Shown here: piece after piece, positions 1 through 7,724 of the stretch
Layout: each line of letters begins with the position of its first letter
How positions within the stretch are numbered: position 1 is the stretch's first letter
NCBI GenBank assembly: GCA_016870795.1
Contig: VGAJ01000001.1
Coordinates: forward strand, 62,001 to 126,000
From: Actinomycetota bacterium
Lineage (GTDB): Bacteria; Actinomycetota; Actinomycetes; Nanopelagicales; Nanopelagicaceae
Direction: 5' to 3'
Length of the DNA stretch: 64,000 bases
The notes under the pieces: model-generated
The model's database searches: none
Seen by the model: only the letters and a program-made list of their open reading frames with translations
What the model was told of the DNA's origin: nothing
Program-made: the position numbers and the translations under genes

Positions 1-296
1 ATCTGAGCGATAGCTAATAAACCTTGTGGTGTGACGGTATCAGTCATTGCTTTCATGACTTCAGCTGAGACCTCAACAATTTCAAAATAGCCCTCAGGAA
101 TTGTTGCCAGTCTGCTCATGCCATCGCTAGTTAAATAGAGGGTTGTGATTTCTTCTGGAGAAGAATCAAGGGCCTCTTTAATGCATGAGAGCCCTTCAAT
201 TACATATTGCCCATTCTCTTTTCTTGCTTTACCGCCCCGAGAACCTAAAAGAGCCTTCACTGCCTCAACATGAGGCGAATGAAGGCTCGTAATCAT
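1..296 (-). CDS. tsnR: RNA 2'-O-methyltransferase, SpoU/TrmH (TsnR-like) family, 3' part outside window
   Basis: Probable SAM-dependent ribose methyltransferase acting on 23S rRNA or tRNA. It is absent from the ORF track because it runs off the left edge; I read it by translating the complement. The 98 visible codons begin MITSLHSPHVEAVKALLGSR and include YVIEGLSCIKEAL and TPQGLLAIAQ, typical of the N-terminal substrate-binding domain of SpoU-family enzymes. The knotted SAM-binding catalytic domain would lie beyond position 1. The ATG at 296 is the only reasonable start: an in-frame TAG lies three codons upstream and the rplT stop is 19 bp away. This gene commonly follows infC-rpmI-rplT and precedes pheST in actinobacteria. 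The family is fairly secure; the exact target nucleotide cannot be told. Confidence 0.85.
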   Translation of the reverse strand, partial: MITSLHSPHVEAVKALLGSRGGKARKENGQYVIEGLSCIKEALDSSPEEITTLYLTSDGMSRLATIPEGYFEIVEVSAEVMKAMTDTVTPQGLLAIAQ

Positions 297-315
297 CGCT
301 TTCTAACGCGAGACT

Positions 316-678
316 TTAGGAAACTTTTACATTCTTGCGCGCTACTTCAACCAATGCGGTGAAAGCAGCAGGATCATTAGTTGCAAGCTCTGATAGAACG
401 CGACGATCTACCTCAACTCCTGCAGACTTTAATCCTTGGATAAAACGGTTGTAGGTAATTCCATTAGCGCGACTTGCCGCATTGATACGGGTAATCCAGA
501 GCTGGCGGAAATCACCTTTCTTATCTTTACGATCATTGAAGGCATAGACCAGAGAGTGAGTTACTTGCTCTTTTGCCTTTGTGAAAAGACGGGAGCGTTG
601 TCCGCGATAGCCACTAGCTCTCTCAAGTGTGGTGCGGCGCTTCTTTGCGGCATGAACACCGCGTTTTACTCTTGCCAT
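316..678 (-). CDS. rplT: 50S ribosomal protein L20
   Basis: L20 binds 23S rRNA early in large-subunit assembly and in several bacteria also represses its own operon by binding the mRNA. The 120-residue product is full length, very basic, and carries the family's opening [19 protein letters not shown] and the internal [19 protein letters not shown] block. It is the third gene of infC-rpmI-rplT, 12 bp after rpmI, and is followed 19 bp later by the SpoU methyltransferase. It is a candidate ligand for the structured leader upstream of infC, though that link is inference. Confidence 0.98.
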   Translation of the reverse strand: MARVKRGVHAAKKRRTTLERASGYRGQRSRLFTKAKEQVTHSLVYAFNDRKDKKGDFRQLWITRINAASRANGITYNRFIQGLKSAGVEVDRRVLSELATNDPAAFTALVEVARKNVKVS

Positions 679-690
679 TATTGCTCCCCC

Positions 691-888
691 TTACTTCATT
701 CCAAGCAAACGCTTGGCAGAAAAAGTGTTTCGATCATTGGCCGTCTGATCCTTTGAAAGGCGACGGGTTACTCGAGAAGATTTACGCTCCAAGAGGTGGC
801 GCTTGCCAGCGCGCTCGTGCACGATCTTTCCGCTTCCGGTGACGCGAAAGGTTTTCTTGGCGCCACTATGTGTCTTCATTTTCGGCAT
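691..888 (-). CDS. rpmI: 50S ribosomal protein L35
   Basis: Small basic large-subunit protein of 65 residues, the usual length. It begins [20 protein letters not shown] and ends with the conserved [11 protein letters not shown]-like tail. A clear purine-rich ribosome-binding site (AGGAGGAAAG on the coding strand) precedes the ATG at 888. It lies between infC (22 bp upstream) and rplT (12 bp downstream), the standard order, so the three are almost certainly cotranscribed. Nothing about the protein is unusual. Confidence 0.98.
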   Translation of the reverse strand: MPKMKTHSGAKKTFRVTGSGKIVHERAGKRHLLERKSSRVTRRLSKDQTANDRNTFSAKRLLGMK

Positions 889-911
889 TTCTTTCCTCCT
901 GTTGTCTTTAC

Positions 912-1484
912 TTAAACTTCTTTAGCCTTAGAGGCGCGGGCGCGCTTTGCTTCAGCAAGTGCTTCGCTCTTTTTGCGCACTGGTCCAAGCACCATCGTCA
1001 TGCTTCTACCCTCGCGCTTTGGAGCAAATTCGACAAATCCCGAAGTCGCTACATCTTCTGCAAGACGTTGCAATAATCGAAATCCCATCTCTGGTCTTGT
1101 CTGTTCCCGTCCTTTGAATTGAACAGTTACCTTCACCTTATCTCCGCTAAGTAAGAACTTTTCAATATGGTTCTTCTTAGTCTCGTAATCATGGTTCTCA
1201 ATCTTTAAACCCAATCGGATTTCCTTAACCACAATGTGGGTCTGGTTAGCCCGGGCCTCTCGCGCTTTCTGAGCAATTTCGTACTTATATTTTCCGAAAT
1301 CCATAATCTTGCATACTGGTGGAACTGCTTCAGGTGCGATCTCGACTAAATCAAGACCTGCTTCATCAGCCATCTTTAGCGCTTTATCAATCGCTACGAC
1401 GCCAACTTGCTCACCTAATGCTCCAATCAGACGAATTTCTGGAACGCGAATTCGATCGTTGATACGAGGATCAGTGGTGCTGAT
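912..1484 (-). CDS. infC: Translation initiation factor IF-3, probable ATC start
   Basis: IF-3 binds the 30S subunit, keeps subunits apart and checks start-codon and initiator-tRNA pairing. The protein shows the N-domain [20 protein letters not shown], the linker [15 protein letters not shown] and the C-domain [20 protein letters not shown]. The track ORF begins at 1538, but family similarity starts only at ISTTDPRIN. The canonical starts available are ATG 1508 and GTG 1499, and neither has a convincing ribosome-binding site. ATC at 1484 has AAGGGAAG about 6 nt upstream and matches the known use of rare start codons in infC, which lets IF-3 limit its own synthesis. I chose ATC, giving 190 residues; ATG 1508 is the main alternative. 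Confidence 0.9.
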   Translation of the reverse strand: MSTTDPRINDRIRVPEIRLIGALGEQVGVVAIDKALKMADEAGLDLVEIAPEAVPPVCKIMDFGKYKYEIAQKAREARANQTHIVVKEIRLGLKIENHDYETKKNHIEKFLLSGDKVKVTVQFKGREQTRPEMGFRLLQRLAEDVATSGFVEFAPKREGRSMTMVLGPVRKKSEALAEAKRARASKAKEV

Positions 1485-1532
1485 AACTCTTCCCTTCACT
1501 AAAAGCATGATGGAAGTCAGCCGCCAGAATGA

Positions 1533-1627
1533 GACCAATATTTTGGTCTTGCTCTTGTTGACCAGCTCACCTAAGAGTGAGGTAGGTGGGAGCGGCTAGC
1601 TCCACTTCATGTTGGTCATTTGACCAA
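1533..1627 (-). promoter_or_regulatory. Structured infC leader with competing repeats (candidate ribosomal-protein leader)
   Basis: In transcript order the leader opens with TTGGTCAAATGACCAA (1627-1612), a short stem-loop. It then has a GTGGAGC/GCTCCCAC helix around 1590-1608 and later GACCAAAATATTGGTC (1548-1533), a second stem-loop. The arms of the two loops share the same sequences (TTGGTC and GACCAA), so the first arm can pair with its own partner or with the partner in the second loop. No U-run follows, so this is not an intrinsic terminator. Such exclusive pairings are typical of translational autoregulation; the identity of a ligand (L20 or IF-3) is inference. Confidence 0.5.
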
Positions 1628-1634
1628 GGGCTAG

Positions 1635-1663
1635 ATACTAGCGAGTGCGAAAATGAAGGTCAA
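1635..1663 (-). promoter_or_regulatory. Sigma-70-type promoter of infC-rpmI-rplT-tsnR
   Basis: On the minus strand TTGACC (1658-1663) and TAGTAT (1635-1640) are separated by exactly 17 bp, a near-ideal housekeeping promoter. Transcription should start near 1628, leaving a leader of roughly 145 nt before the ATC start at 1484. The rpsA promoter in this window uses the same TTGACC -35. Confidence 0.75.
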
Positions 1664-1698
1664 AATGCGCTTATTGTCTATCCCATCTACGCTTAGCT

Positions 1699-1998
1699 AT
1701 GGCCTTAAAGCGTTGGAATCTGGCGATGCCTAAGAGGCGCAATTATCAAAACATTACCGAGGCAGGCGCTGCCCTCTCTGATGATCTTCCCTCAAGACAG
1801 AAGCGCTATTTCATTTCGATGATGATAAGAACTGCTTGTTTTCTCCTAGCAGTTTTTACGCCAAGTCCTTATCGCTGGTTCTTTCTAGTTGGAGCAGTGA
1901 CCCTCCCCTACATCTCAGTGATTATGGCAAATGGTGGCAGGGAGACCATTAGAGGCAGGAGCGCAGTGCTAAGAAGCAAACAACGCGAAATAGGTTAA
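1699..1998 (+). CDS. DUF3099 family small membrane protein
   Basis: A 99-residue protein with two closely spaced hydrophobic segments around residues 43-55 and 60-78, joined by a short SPYRW turn. The block IRTACFLLAV...FLVGAVTLPYISVIMANGGRE resembles actinobacterial DUF3099 proteins, whose function is unknown. It lies 16 bp before the SURF1 gene on the same strand, which hints at a link with cytochrome oxidase assembly; that is inference from position. TACGCT lies 5 nt before the ATG at 1699, compatible with a leaderless start. An internal ATG (codon 10, MPKRRNYQ) is the alternative start. The promoter region is shared back to back with infC. Confidence 0.75.
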   Translation: MALKRWNLAMPKRRNYQNITEAGAALSDDLPSRQKRYFISMMIRTACFLLAVFTPSPYRWFFLVGAVTLPYISVIMANGGRETIRGRSAVLRSKQREIG

Positions 1999-2014
1999 GT
2001 CTAAGATTGCTTTA

Positions 2015-2734
2015 ATGCGCCGCCTTATCACCGTCTCAACCCTGGCTCTACTACTTATCTTTGGCTGTGTGCAAGGCGCTTTATGGCAATATGAGAGATA
2101 TGAAATTCGCCATGCAAATAACGAGTTAATCCGGAAAAACGTTTCTATACCTGCTCTACTTTCAGAAGATGACTTAAGCAGTAAATCAGCTTCAGAAATT
2201 GCTTGGCGCAGTATCTCACTTGAAGGAAACTTTGATCCAAGCAAAGAGTTCCTGATTAGAAATCGTTATCACGAGGGTAAATATGGTTTTGGTGTAATCA
2301 CGCTATTTATCTCTGATAGTGGTAAGAGATATTGGATTGATCGTGGATGGGTGATAGCTGGCAAAGATGCCCAAACTCCCCCAGTTATTCAAGAGATTGA
2401 TTCACTGCCTATTGAAATCACCGCCAGAGTCAGAACCTCTGAGATTGAGTCAAGCGTTCAAGGCAGCGTCTTTGCTCTGCCCGGAGCAGACTCAACGCCA
2501 AAGTTAGTTAAGTGGAACTCGGAACAAGACATTGAAACAGAGCCCATCTACTTTGATTTAATTTCTAGTTCAAATCCTGAAGTGACGCCAGAGGTTGCAA
2601 CTGCCTTGCCAGAACTAAGCGATGGACCACATCTGGCTTACTCATTCCAGTGGATACTCTTTATATTCCTAGTGCTCTTTGCTTGGTATCTCGTATTTCG
2701 TGAGGATCGAAAAGCTCAAGCGCCGAAGCTTTGA
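2015..2734 (+). CDS. SURF1-family cytochrome c oxidase assembly protein
   Basis: SURF1 proteins help insert heme a into subunit I of aa3-type cytochrome c oxidase. This one has 239 residues with the typical two-anchor layout: a membrane segment at about 3-23, a large external domain, and a second segment at about 210-230 (WILFIFLVLFAWYLVF). The external part contains GxW-type family blocks such as LWQYERYEIR near residue 23 and YWIDRGWVIAG near residue 108. It follows the DUF3099 gene by 16 bp. Its last 19 bp overlap the end of the convergent ABC transporter gene. Heme A synthase, its functional partner, is encoded about 8 kb away. Confidence 0.88.
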   Translation: MRRLITVSTLALLLIFGCVQGALWQYERYEIRHANNELIRKNVSIPALLSEDDLSSKSASEIAWRSISLEGNFDPSKEFLIRNRYHEGKYGFGVITLFISDSGKRYWIDRGWVIAGKDAQTPPVIQEIDSLPIEITARVRTSEIESSVQGSVFALPGADSTPKLVKWNSEQDIETEPIYFDLISSSNPEVTPEVATALPELSDGPHLAYSFQWILFIFLVLFAWYLVFREDRKAQAPKL

Positions 2735-4578
2735 CGAGAGTAAAGCTCGGCATACATTCCATTTAGCGCCAAGAGTTCATCATGTTTGCCGCACTCTGCA
2801 ATCAGGCCATTATCAAGAACTAAAATCTGATCAGCAGCTCTAATTGTTGAGAGGCGATGAGCGATAACAATACTTGTTCTATCTTTTAAAGCATTTGCTA
2901 GCGCAGCTTGAACCAAGAATTCATTTTCAGAATCTAGATGCGCCGTTGCTTCATCAAGAATTACAATTCTAGGTGACTTTAAAAGCAGCCTTGCAATGGC
3001 AAGTCTTTGTTTCTCGCCGCCTGAGAGTCGATGGCCCCTCTCCCCGACAACGGTTTCAAATCTATTAGGTAGGGAATTAATCAGTTCAAGTATTTGAGCA
3101 TCTTGACAAGCCTTCTCCATCTCAGATGTTGTGGCATCAACTTTTGCATATCGAAGATTTGCCTCAATCGTGTCATGAAACATATGCGCATCTTGGGTAA
3201 CAACCCCGATGCTTGAGCGAAGTGATTGAACTTGCAGATCTCGGATATCAACTCCATTTATCGCGATGGAGCCAGAGGTAACATCATATAAACGTGGTAG
3301 AAGCGCACTAATCGTCGTCTTTCCCGCCCCCGAACTTCCAACTAAAGCAGTCATTGTTGAAGGCAGAACTTCAAATGAAATTCCTTTTAATACCTCACCA
3401 CTATCAACTGTCTCAGGCTTTGCTACTGATTCTAAAGAGGCAAGTGAGATCTGCTCAGCCCTTGGATAGGAGAAGCGGACTGAATCAAATTTGATGCTCA
3501 GCCCCCCACTGCCAACTGGCTTAGCATCTGGCTTATCAGAGACCATAGGTTGAAGATCAAGTACTTCAAATACGCGCTGAAATGAAACTAAAGCAGTCAT
3601 TACATCAACGCGCACATTAGAGAGCGCTGTTAGTGGACCATAAAGACGAGCCAGAAGCGCGGTAATTGCAAGCAGAGTTCCTAGTGATATCTGCTCATTG
3701 ATTGTGAAGTGTCCGCCAACTCCATAGGCAAAAGCAGTCGCAATTGCTGCGATTGAAGTTAGCGCGATAAAGAAGAGTCGGTTTAAAAGAGCTATTGAAA
3801 TACCAATATTTGCTACTTTTCTAGCTCTGGCGCTAAAAGTTGAACTCTCACTACTTGGATTACCATAAAGTGAAACTAATAGCGCTCCAGAGACGTTAAA
3901 GCGCTCGGTCATCGTTGCTGACATTTCAGCATTTAGGTTAAATGAATCCCTGGTTAATCCCTGAAGTTTTTTGCCGACCCACTTAGTCGGAATAATGAAG
4001 GCGGGAAGCAGTAGTAATGAAACCAGTGTGATCTGCCAGGAGAGAATTAACATCGTTACAGTTACCAGAATCAAGCTTAGGACATTACTGATCAGCCCAG
4101 AAAGGGTTGAGGTAAAGGCCTGCTGAGCCCCCATGACATCAGAGTTAATTCTTGAGATTAATGCTCCGGTTTGAGTACGGGTAAAGAAAGCAATTGATTG
4201 CTTTTGAATATGGCTAAATACTTGCGAGCGAAGGTCAAAGATTAGTCCCTCACCAATTCTTGCTGAAAACCATCTACCAATCATGTTAAAGAGGGCATCG
4301 AGAATTGCGATGAAGGCAACCAAAAGTGCTATCTGAGTAACCAAGGCAGAATTGCCTGGTATGACGCCATCATCTATTAGATTTCTAAGTAGTAGTGGAG
4401 TAGCCACAATTAAGAAAGCATCGATAACCACTGTTATTAAAAAGAAAATTAAAAAGGTCTTATAAGGAAGAGCAAATCCAAAGATTCTCTTTACAGTTCC
4501 TGGCTTTAGTTTCGCGTTCCTGACTGAAGAATCGGCTGTGAAGGAACGAAAAGACATCCAAACTGCCATTTGGGACAT
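2716..4578 (-). CDS. ABC exporter, fused permease and ATPase (ABCB type)
   Basis: A 620-residue half-transporter that would work as a homodimer in the membrane and export an unidentified substrate. The N-terminal half (about 40-330) holds the six-helix ABC transmembrane domain, with FTRTQTGALISRINSDV typical of this class. The ATPase domain has Walker A GSSGAGKTT near 411, signature LSGGEKQR near 516 and Walker B IVILDEATAHLD near 536, so it should be active. No partner half-transporter is nearby. TAGGGT lies 6 nt before the ATG at 4578, so transcription may be leaderless; M4 and M8 are alternative starts. Drug, lipid or peptide export are all possible. Confidence 0.88.
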   Translation of the reverse strand: MSQMAVWMSFRSFTADSSVRNAKLKPGTVKRIFGFALPYKTFLIFFLITVVIDAFLIVATPLLLRNLIDDGVIPGNSALVTQIALLVAFIAILDALFNMIGRWFSARIGEGLIFDLRSQVFSHIQKQSIAFFTRTQTGALISRINSDVMGAQQAFTSTLSGLISNVLSLILVTVTMLILSWQITLVSLLLLPAFIIPTKWVGKKLQGLTRDSFNLNAEMSATMTERFNVSGALLVSLYGNPSSESSTFSARARKVANIGISIALLNRLFFIALTSIAAIATAFAYGVGGHFTINEQISLGTLLAITALLARLYGPLTALSNVRVDVMTALVSFQRVFEVLDLQPMVSDKPDAKPVGSGGLSIKFDSVRFSYPRAEQISLASLESVAKPETVDSGEVLKGISFEVLPSTMTALVGSSGAGKTTISALLPRLYDVTSGSIAINGVDIRDLQVQSLRSSIGVVTQDAHMFHDTIEANLRYAKVDATTSEMEKACQDAQILELINSLPNRFETVVGERGHRLSGGEKQRLAIARLLLKSPRIVILDEATAHLDSENEFLVQAALANALKDRTSIVIAHRLSTIRAADQILVLDNGLIAECGKHDELLALNGMYAELYSRQSFGA

Positions 4579-4584
4579 ATCTCT

Positions 4585-4590
4585 ACCCTA
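4585..4590 (-). promoter_or_regulatory. -10 element of the ABC exporter gene (leaderless architecture)
   Basis: TAGGGT on the minus strand ends 6 nt before the start codon, which would place the transcription start at or next to the ATG. The same TAGGGT-N6-ATG arrangement precedes ctaA. The -35 region is weak. Confidence 0.4.
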
Positions 4591-4618
4591 GACCAGAATC
4601 GCGAAGGAGAGGAACGAA

Positions 4619-4933
4619 CTAGACAGTAAAGCCAATTGCGCGAAGCTGTTCACGCCCATCATTGGTGATTTTATCTGGTCCCCATGGTGGCATCCATACC
4701 CAATTAATCTTTACATCCGTGACTAGGTCTTGAAGCACTGATTTAGTTTGATCCTCAATCACATCCTGCAATGGACAAGCTGCAGAGGTAAGAGTCATAT
4801 CAAGTACTGCGACATTTGAATCATCGATTGAGACATCGTAGACAAGTCCTAGATCAATTACATTGATTCCTAGCTCTGGGTCAATAACATCCTTCATTGC
4901 CTCTGTTACATCATCTCTCGATGCGCTCATCAT
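4619..4933 (-). CDS. sufT: SufT / MIP18-family (DUF59) iron-sulfur assembly factor
   Basis: A 104-residue DUF59 protein of the SufT/PaaD type, thought to help mature or transfer Fe-S clusters to target enzymes. The family pattern is clear: VIDPELGINVIDLGLVYDV near residue 17, MTLTSAACPLQ with the conserved Cys near residue 54, and WMPPWGPDKIT near residue 83. It is the last gene of the suf operon, starting directly at the sufU stop (no gap), so coupled translation is likely. Two adjacent ATG codons are available as start. It is followed by about 40 bp and then the ABC exporter gene on the same strand. The precise client proteins are unknown. Confidence 0.9.
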   Translation of the reverse strand: MMSASRDDVTEAMKDVIDPELGINVIDLGLVYDVSIDDSNVAVLDMTLTSAACPLQDVIEDQTKSVLQDLVTDVKINWVWMPPWGPDKITNDGREQLRAIGFTV

Positions 4934-5380
4934 CTACTTCCCTTCGCTACTTGTTGCCTGAAGTATTGCATCTTTCGTTGCCATCCATCCCAATAGAGCG
5001 CACTTTACTCTAGCTGGAAACTTAGAAACTCCAGCAAAAGCTACGCCATCTCCGATTAGCTCTTCATTGCCAGAATCTGTTCCTTTGCTCAAGACCATGC
5101 CCTGAAATGAATCGATAATCTTTAGGACCTCAGCGATTTCTTTGCCCATCACTAAATCCGATACTACTGAAGTGCTAGCTTGCGAGATTGAGCAGCCAAT
5201 TCCGTCCCAACTAACGTCTATCACATTCTTGCCATCAGTATGCAGATTTAAAGTAATCTCATCGCCACAAGAGGTGTTTATATGTTGAACTTGAATTGTC
5301 GGATTTGGTTTTAACGCCTTATTAAGAGGGCGCTTATAGTGCTCCAAAATAACTTCTTGATAGAGAGAATCTAGTTCCAT
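4934..5380 (-). CDS. sufU: SufU zinc-dependent sulfurtransferase
   Basis: SufU accepts persulfide sulfur from SufS and passes it to the SufBCD scaffold. The 148-residue protein has all expected zinc ligands: Cys38 and Asp40 (TSCGDEI), Cys63 (GIGCSIS) and Cys127 (ARVKCALLGW), so it fits the Zn-binding transferase form rather than a degenerate paralogue. Its start shares one base with the sufS stop and it abuts sufT, so sufS-sufU-sufT form a tightly coupled end of the operon. This SufS-SufU pairing is the usual one in actinobacteria and Firmicutes. No unusual features. Confidence 0.95.
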   Translation of the reverse strand: MELDSLYQEVILEHYKRPLNKALKPNPTIQVQHINTSCGDEITLNLHTDGKNVIDVSWDGIGCSISQASTSVVSDLVMGKEIAEVLKIIDSFQGMVLSKGTDSGNEELIGDGVAFAGVSKFPARVKCALLGWMATKDAILQATSSEGK

Positions 5381-6633
5381 TATCGGCTCTCGAAGTACTT
5401 TCTTGCGCGCTCCACTCCATCAATTAAAGCTTCAATCTCATCAAAGTCGTTATATAGATAGAAAGAAGCTCGCGTGGTAGCAACAGTCTTAAAGCGTCTC
5501 ATGAGCGGCCATGCGCAGTGATGACCAGTTCTTACCGCAATCCCATATTGATCAAGGGCTTGACCAAGATCATGAGGATGGACTCCCTCGACAGCAAAGG
5601 AGACTACTCCCCCGCGCATCTCTAAATCTTTTGGTCCAATTACTGAAAGTCCTTTAATGCTCTGCAAACCATCAAGTGCTCTTCTGGTTAACTCAACTTC
5701 ATGGGCGTGAATTTCATCAAGACCAATAGCGTTTAGATAATCAACTGCTGCTCCAAGCCCAATTGCTTGCGCCATATTTGGCACACCAGCTTCAAAGCGT
5801 TTAGGAGCATCAAGATATGTCGCTCTCTCCATTGTTACAGTTTCAATCATGGATCCACCGGTTAGAAAGGGTGGCATCTCATCTAGTAAGTCCTTCTTGC
5901 CCCAGAGGATTCCAACCCCGGTTGGTCCAAGCATCTTATGACCAGAGAAGGCAATAAAATCAACATTCAAAGCTTTTACATCTACCTTGTAATGAGGAAC
6001 TGATTGACAAGCATCAAGAACAAATAGAGCGCCAACGCTATGTGCTTTTGCTGTTACTTGATCTAGAGGAACTATAGTTCCAAGCACATTTGATTGATGA
6101 GTAAGAGCAACAACTTTAGTTCTCTCATTAATTAGCTCATCCATATTAGATAGATCTAATCGGCCACTATCACTTACCTTAAACCAAACTAACTCAGCGC
6201 CGGTTCGAGCAGATAGCTCCTGCCATGGAATTAAATTGGCATGGTGCTCCATCTCAGAGACAACAATTCGATCACCAGGCTTAATATGAAATTTACTCCC
6301 TGGCCTAGCATTTCCAAGTGAATACGCAATTGCATTGATGCTCTCAGTTGCTGACTTTGTAAAGATGACTTCATCGACATCTGCATTGATAAAGGCAGCA
6401 ACTTTTAACCGAGCTCCTTCATATAGCTCTGTTGCCTCTTCTGCTAATTGATGTGCGCCTCGATGAACTGCAGCGTTATGGTTTTCATAGAAATCTTGCT
6501 CAGCTGCGATAACTGAGTTTGGTTTCTGTGAAGTTGCTCCGCTATCTAAATATATGAGGCGGTTGTTGCCACGAATCTCTCGCTTAAGGATAGGAAAGTC
6601 CGCCCTTATCGCTGAGAGATTTAATTTAGACAC
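5380..6633 (-). CDS. sufS: Cysteine desulfurase SufS
   Basis: PLP-dependent class V aminotransferase-fold enzyme that removes sulfur from L-cysteine and holds it as a persulfide for SufU. At 417 residues it is full length. I see the PLP lysine at 233 in FSGHKMLGPTGVG, the His131 pair EMEHHANL that stacks on PLP, Asp207 in LDACQSVPH, and the persulfide Cys373 in RTGHHCAWPLM. The RTGHHC context is that of group II (SufS) rather than IscS enzymes. It starts 10 bp after sufC and overlaps sufU by one base, consistent with one polycistronic mRNA. Confidence 0.97.
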   Translation of the reverse strand: MSKLNLSAIRADFPILKREIRGNNRLIYLDSGATSQKPNSVIAAEQDFYENHNAAVHRGAHQLAEEATELYEGARLKVAAFINADVDEVIFTKSATESINAIAYSLGNARPGSKFHIKPGDRIVVSEMEHHANLIPWQELSARTGAELVWFKVSDSGRLDLSNMDELINERTKVVALTHQSNVLGTIVPLDQVTAKAHSVGALFVLDACQSVPHYKVDVKALNVDFIAFSGHKMLGPTGVGILWGKKDLLDEMPPFLTGGSMIETVTMERATYLDAPKRFEAGVPNMAQAIGLGAAVDYLNAIGLDEIHAHEVELTRRALDGLQSIKGLSVIGPKDLEMRGGVVSFAVEGVHPHDLGQALDQYGIAVRTGHHCAWPLMRRFKTVATTRASFYLYNDFDEIEALIDGVERARKYFESR

Positions 6634-6643
6634 GAGTTATCGC

Positions 6644-7396
6644 CTACGCCTTTGCGTATTGCGCATAGCCCTTCTCTTCAAGTCGATCAGCAAGTTCAGG
6701 GCCACCCTCTTCAACGATCTTTCCGCCAGCAAAGACGTGAACAAAATCTGGTTTTATATAGCGAAGAATTCTGGTGTAGTGAGTAATTAACATGATTCCA
6801 AGATTCTGTTCGCTCTTTACGCGATTTACTCCCTCAGAGACAATTCTTAGCGCGTCAACATCAAGGCCCGAATCTGTTTCATCCAAGATTGCAATCTTTG
6901 GCTTGAGTAGCTCCATCTGCAAAATTTCATGGCGCTTCTTCTCTCCGCCTGAGAATCCCTCATTAACGCTGCGCTCTGAAAAAGTGGGCTCGATAGAGAG
7001 TTTGCTCATCGCCTCTTTAACCTCTCCTACCCAAGTTCTTACCTTAGGCGCCTCTCCGCGAAGAGCTGTTGCTGCAGTTCTTAAAAAGTTCGAAACAGAT
7101 ACTCCTGGAACTTCCACCGGATATTGCATCGCAAGAAAGAGCCCTGCCTTTGCTCGCTCATCAACGCTCATTTCAAGGACATTAACGCCATCAAGTGTTA
7201 CTGATCCTTCTGTAACGCTGTACTTCGGATGACCTGCAATGGAATATGCAAGGGTTGACTTGCCAGAGCCGTTGGGGCCCATAATCGCATGGACCTCACC
7301 AGAGTTGATTGTTAGATCAACCCCACGGAGAATCTCAATAGCTCCACTCTCGCCCTCAACGCTTACTTGAAGACCTTTGATTACTAGTTGTGCCAT
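6644..7396 (-). CDS. sufC: Fe-S assembly ATPase SufC
   Basis: Soluble ABC-type ATPase that powers conformational change of the SufBCD scaffold on which Fe-S clusters are built. The 250-residue protein shows Walker A GPNGSGKST at 40-48, the SufC-type signature GFSGGEKKRHEI, Walker B KIAILDETDSGLD and the switch His in LITHYTRIL. It lies between the ferredoxin and sufS with 22 bp and 10 bp spacers. Length, motifs and context leave no real alternative. Confidence 0.97.
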   Translation of the reverse strand: MAQLVIKGLQVSVEGESGAIEILRGVDLTINSGEVHAIMGPNGSGKSTLAYSIAGHPKYSVTEGSVTLDGVNVLEMSVDERAKAGLFLAMQYPVEVPGVSVSNFLRTAATALRGEAPKVRTWVGEVKEAMSKLSIEPTFSERSVNEGFSGGEKKRHEILQMELLKPKIAILDETDSGLDVDALRIVSEGVNRVKSEQNLGIMLITHYTRILRYIKPDFVHVFAGGKIVEEGGPELADRLEEKGYAQYAKA

Positions 7397-7418
7397 CTCG
7401 ACTTACTCCTTAACGTTA

Positions 7419-7724
7419 TTACTTCTTTGATATCGTGACAGTATCTCCATCACGAACTACTGCATATGTTTCAATTGCTTCAAAAGCAGGCGGAGTTAAA
7501 ACCTCTCCACTTCTTAGATCAAACTCTGCTCCATGGAGCCAGCACTCAATCTTGTAATCCTTAATATATCCTTCAGAGAGGGATGCCTCGGCATGGCTAC
7601 AGATATCAGCGACTGCAAAGACCTCATCGCCAATTCTTGCCACACAGACATCCTCTGAACCGAGTGTGAACTTAACTGGCTTTGATTCTTGAAGTTGATC
7701 TACTTTTATCTCGATAGATTCCAT
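7419..7724 (-). CDS. Rieske-type [2Fe-2S] ferredoxin in the suf operon
   Basis: A 101-residue Rieske-fold protein related to ferredoxin subunits of ring-hydroxylating dioxygenases. The cluster ligands are intact: Cys42 and His44 in ICSHAEASL, Cys61 and His64 in CWLHGAEFDL. In actinobacteria a gene of this type commonly sits between sufD and sufC, as here, and its start abuts the sufD stop. It probably carries electrons during cluster assembly or repair, but that role is inferred from position. No oxygenase component is encoded nearby. Confidence 0.9.
   Translation of the reverse strand: MESIEIKVDQLQESKPVKFTLGSEDVCVARIGDEVFAVADICSHAEASLSEGYIKDYKIECWLHGAEFDLRSGEVLTPPAFEAIETYAVVRDGDTVTISKK

Noticed and set aside
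436-756. Plus-strand ORFs over rplT/rpmI (436-756, 627-842, 870-1076)
   Set aside because: They overlap well-supported ribosomal protein and IF-3 genes on the other strand and have no recognisable protein features; frame shadows.
1533-1548. Hairpin GACCAAAATATTGGTC before infC as an intrinsic terminator/attenuator
   Set aside because: No U-run follows it in the transcript and the stem is only 6 bp and AT-rich in the loop; kept only as part of a possible leader fold.
6792-7232. 146-residue plus-strand ORF opposite sufC
   Set aside because: Entirely antisense to sufC, Ser/Thr-rich mirror of a conserved ATPase; no ribosome-binding site or family resemblance.
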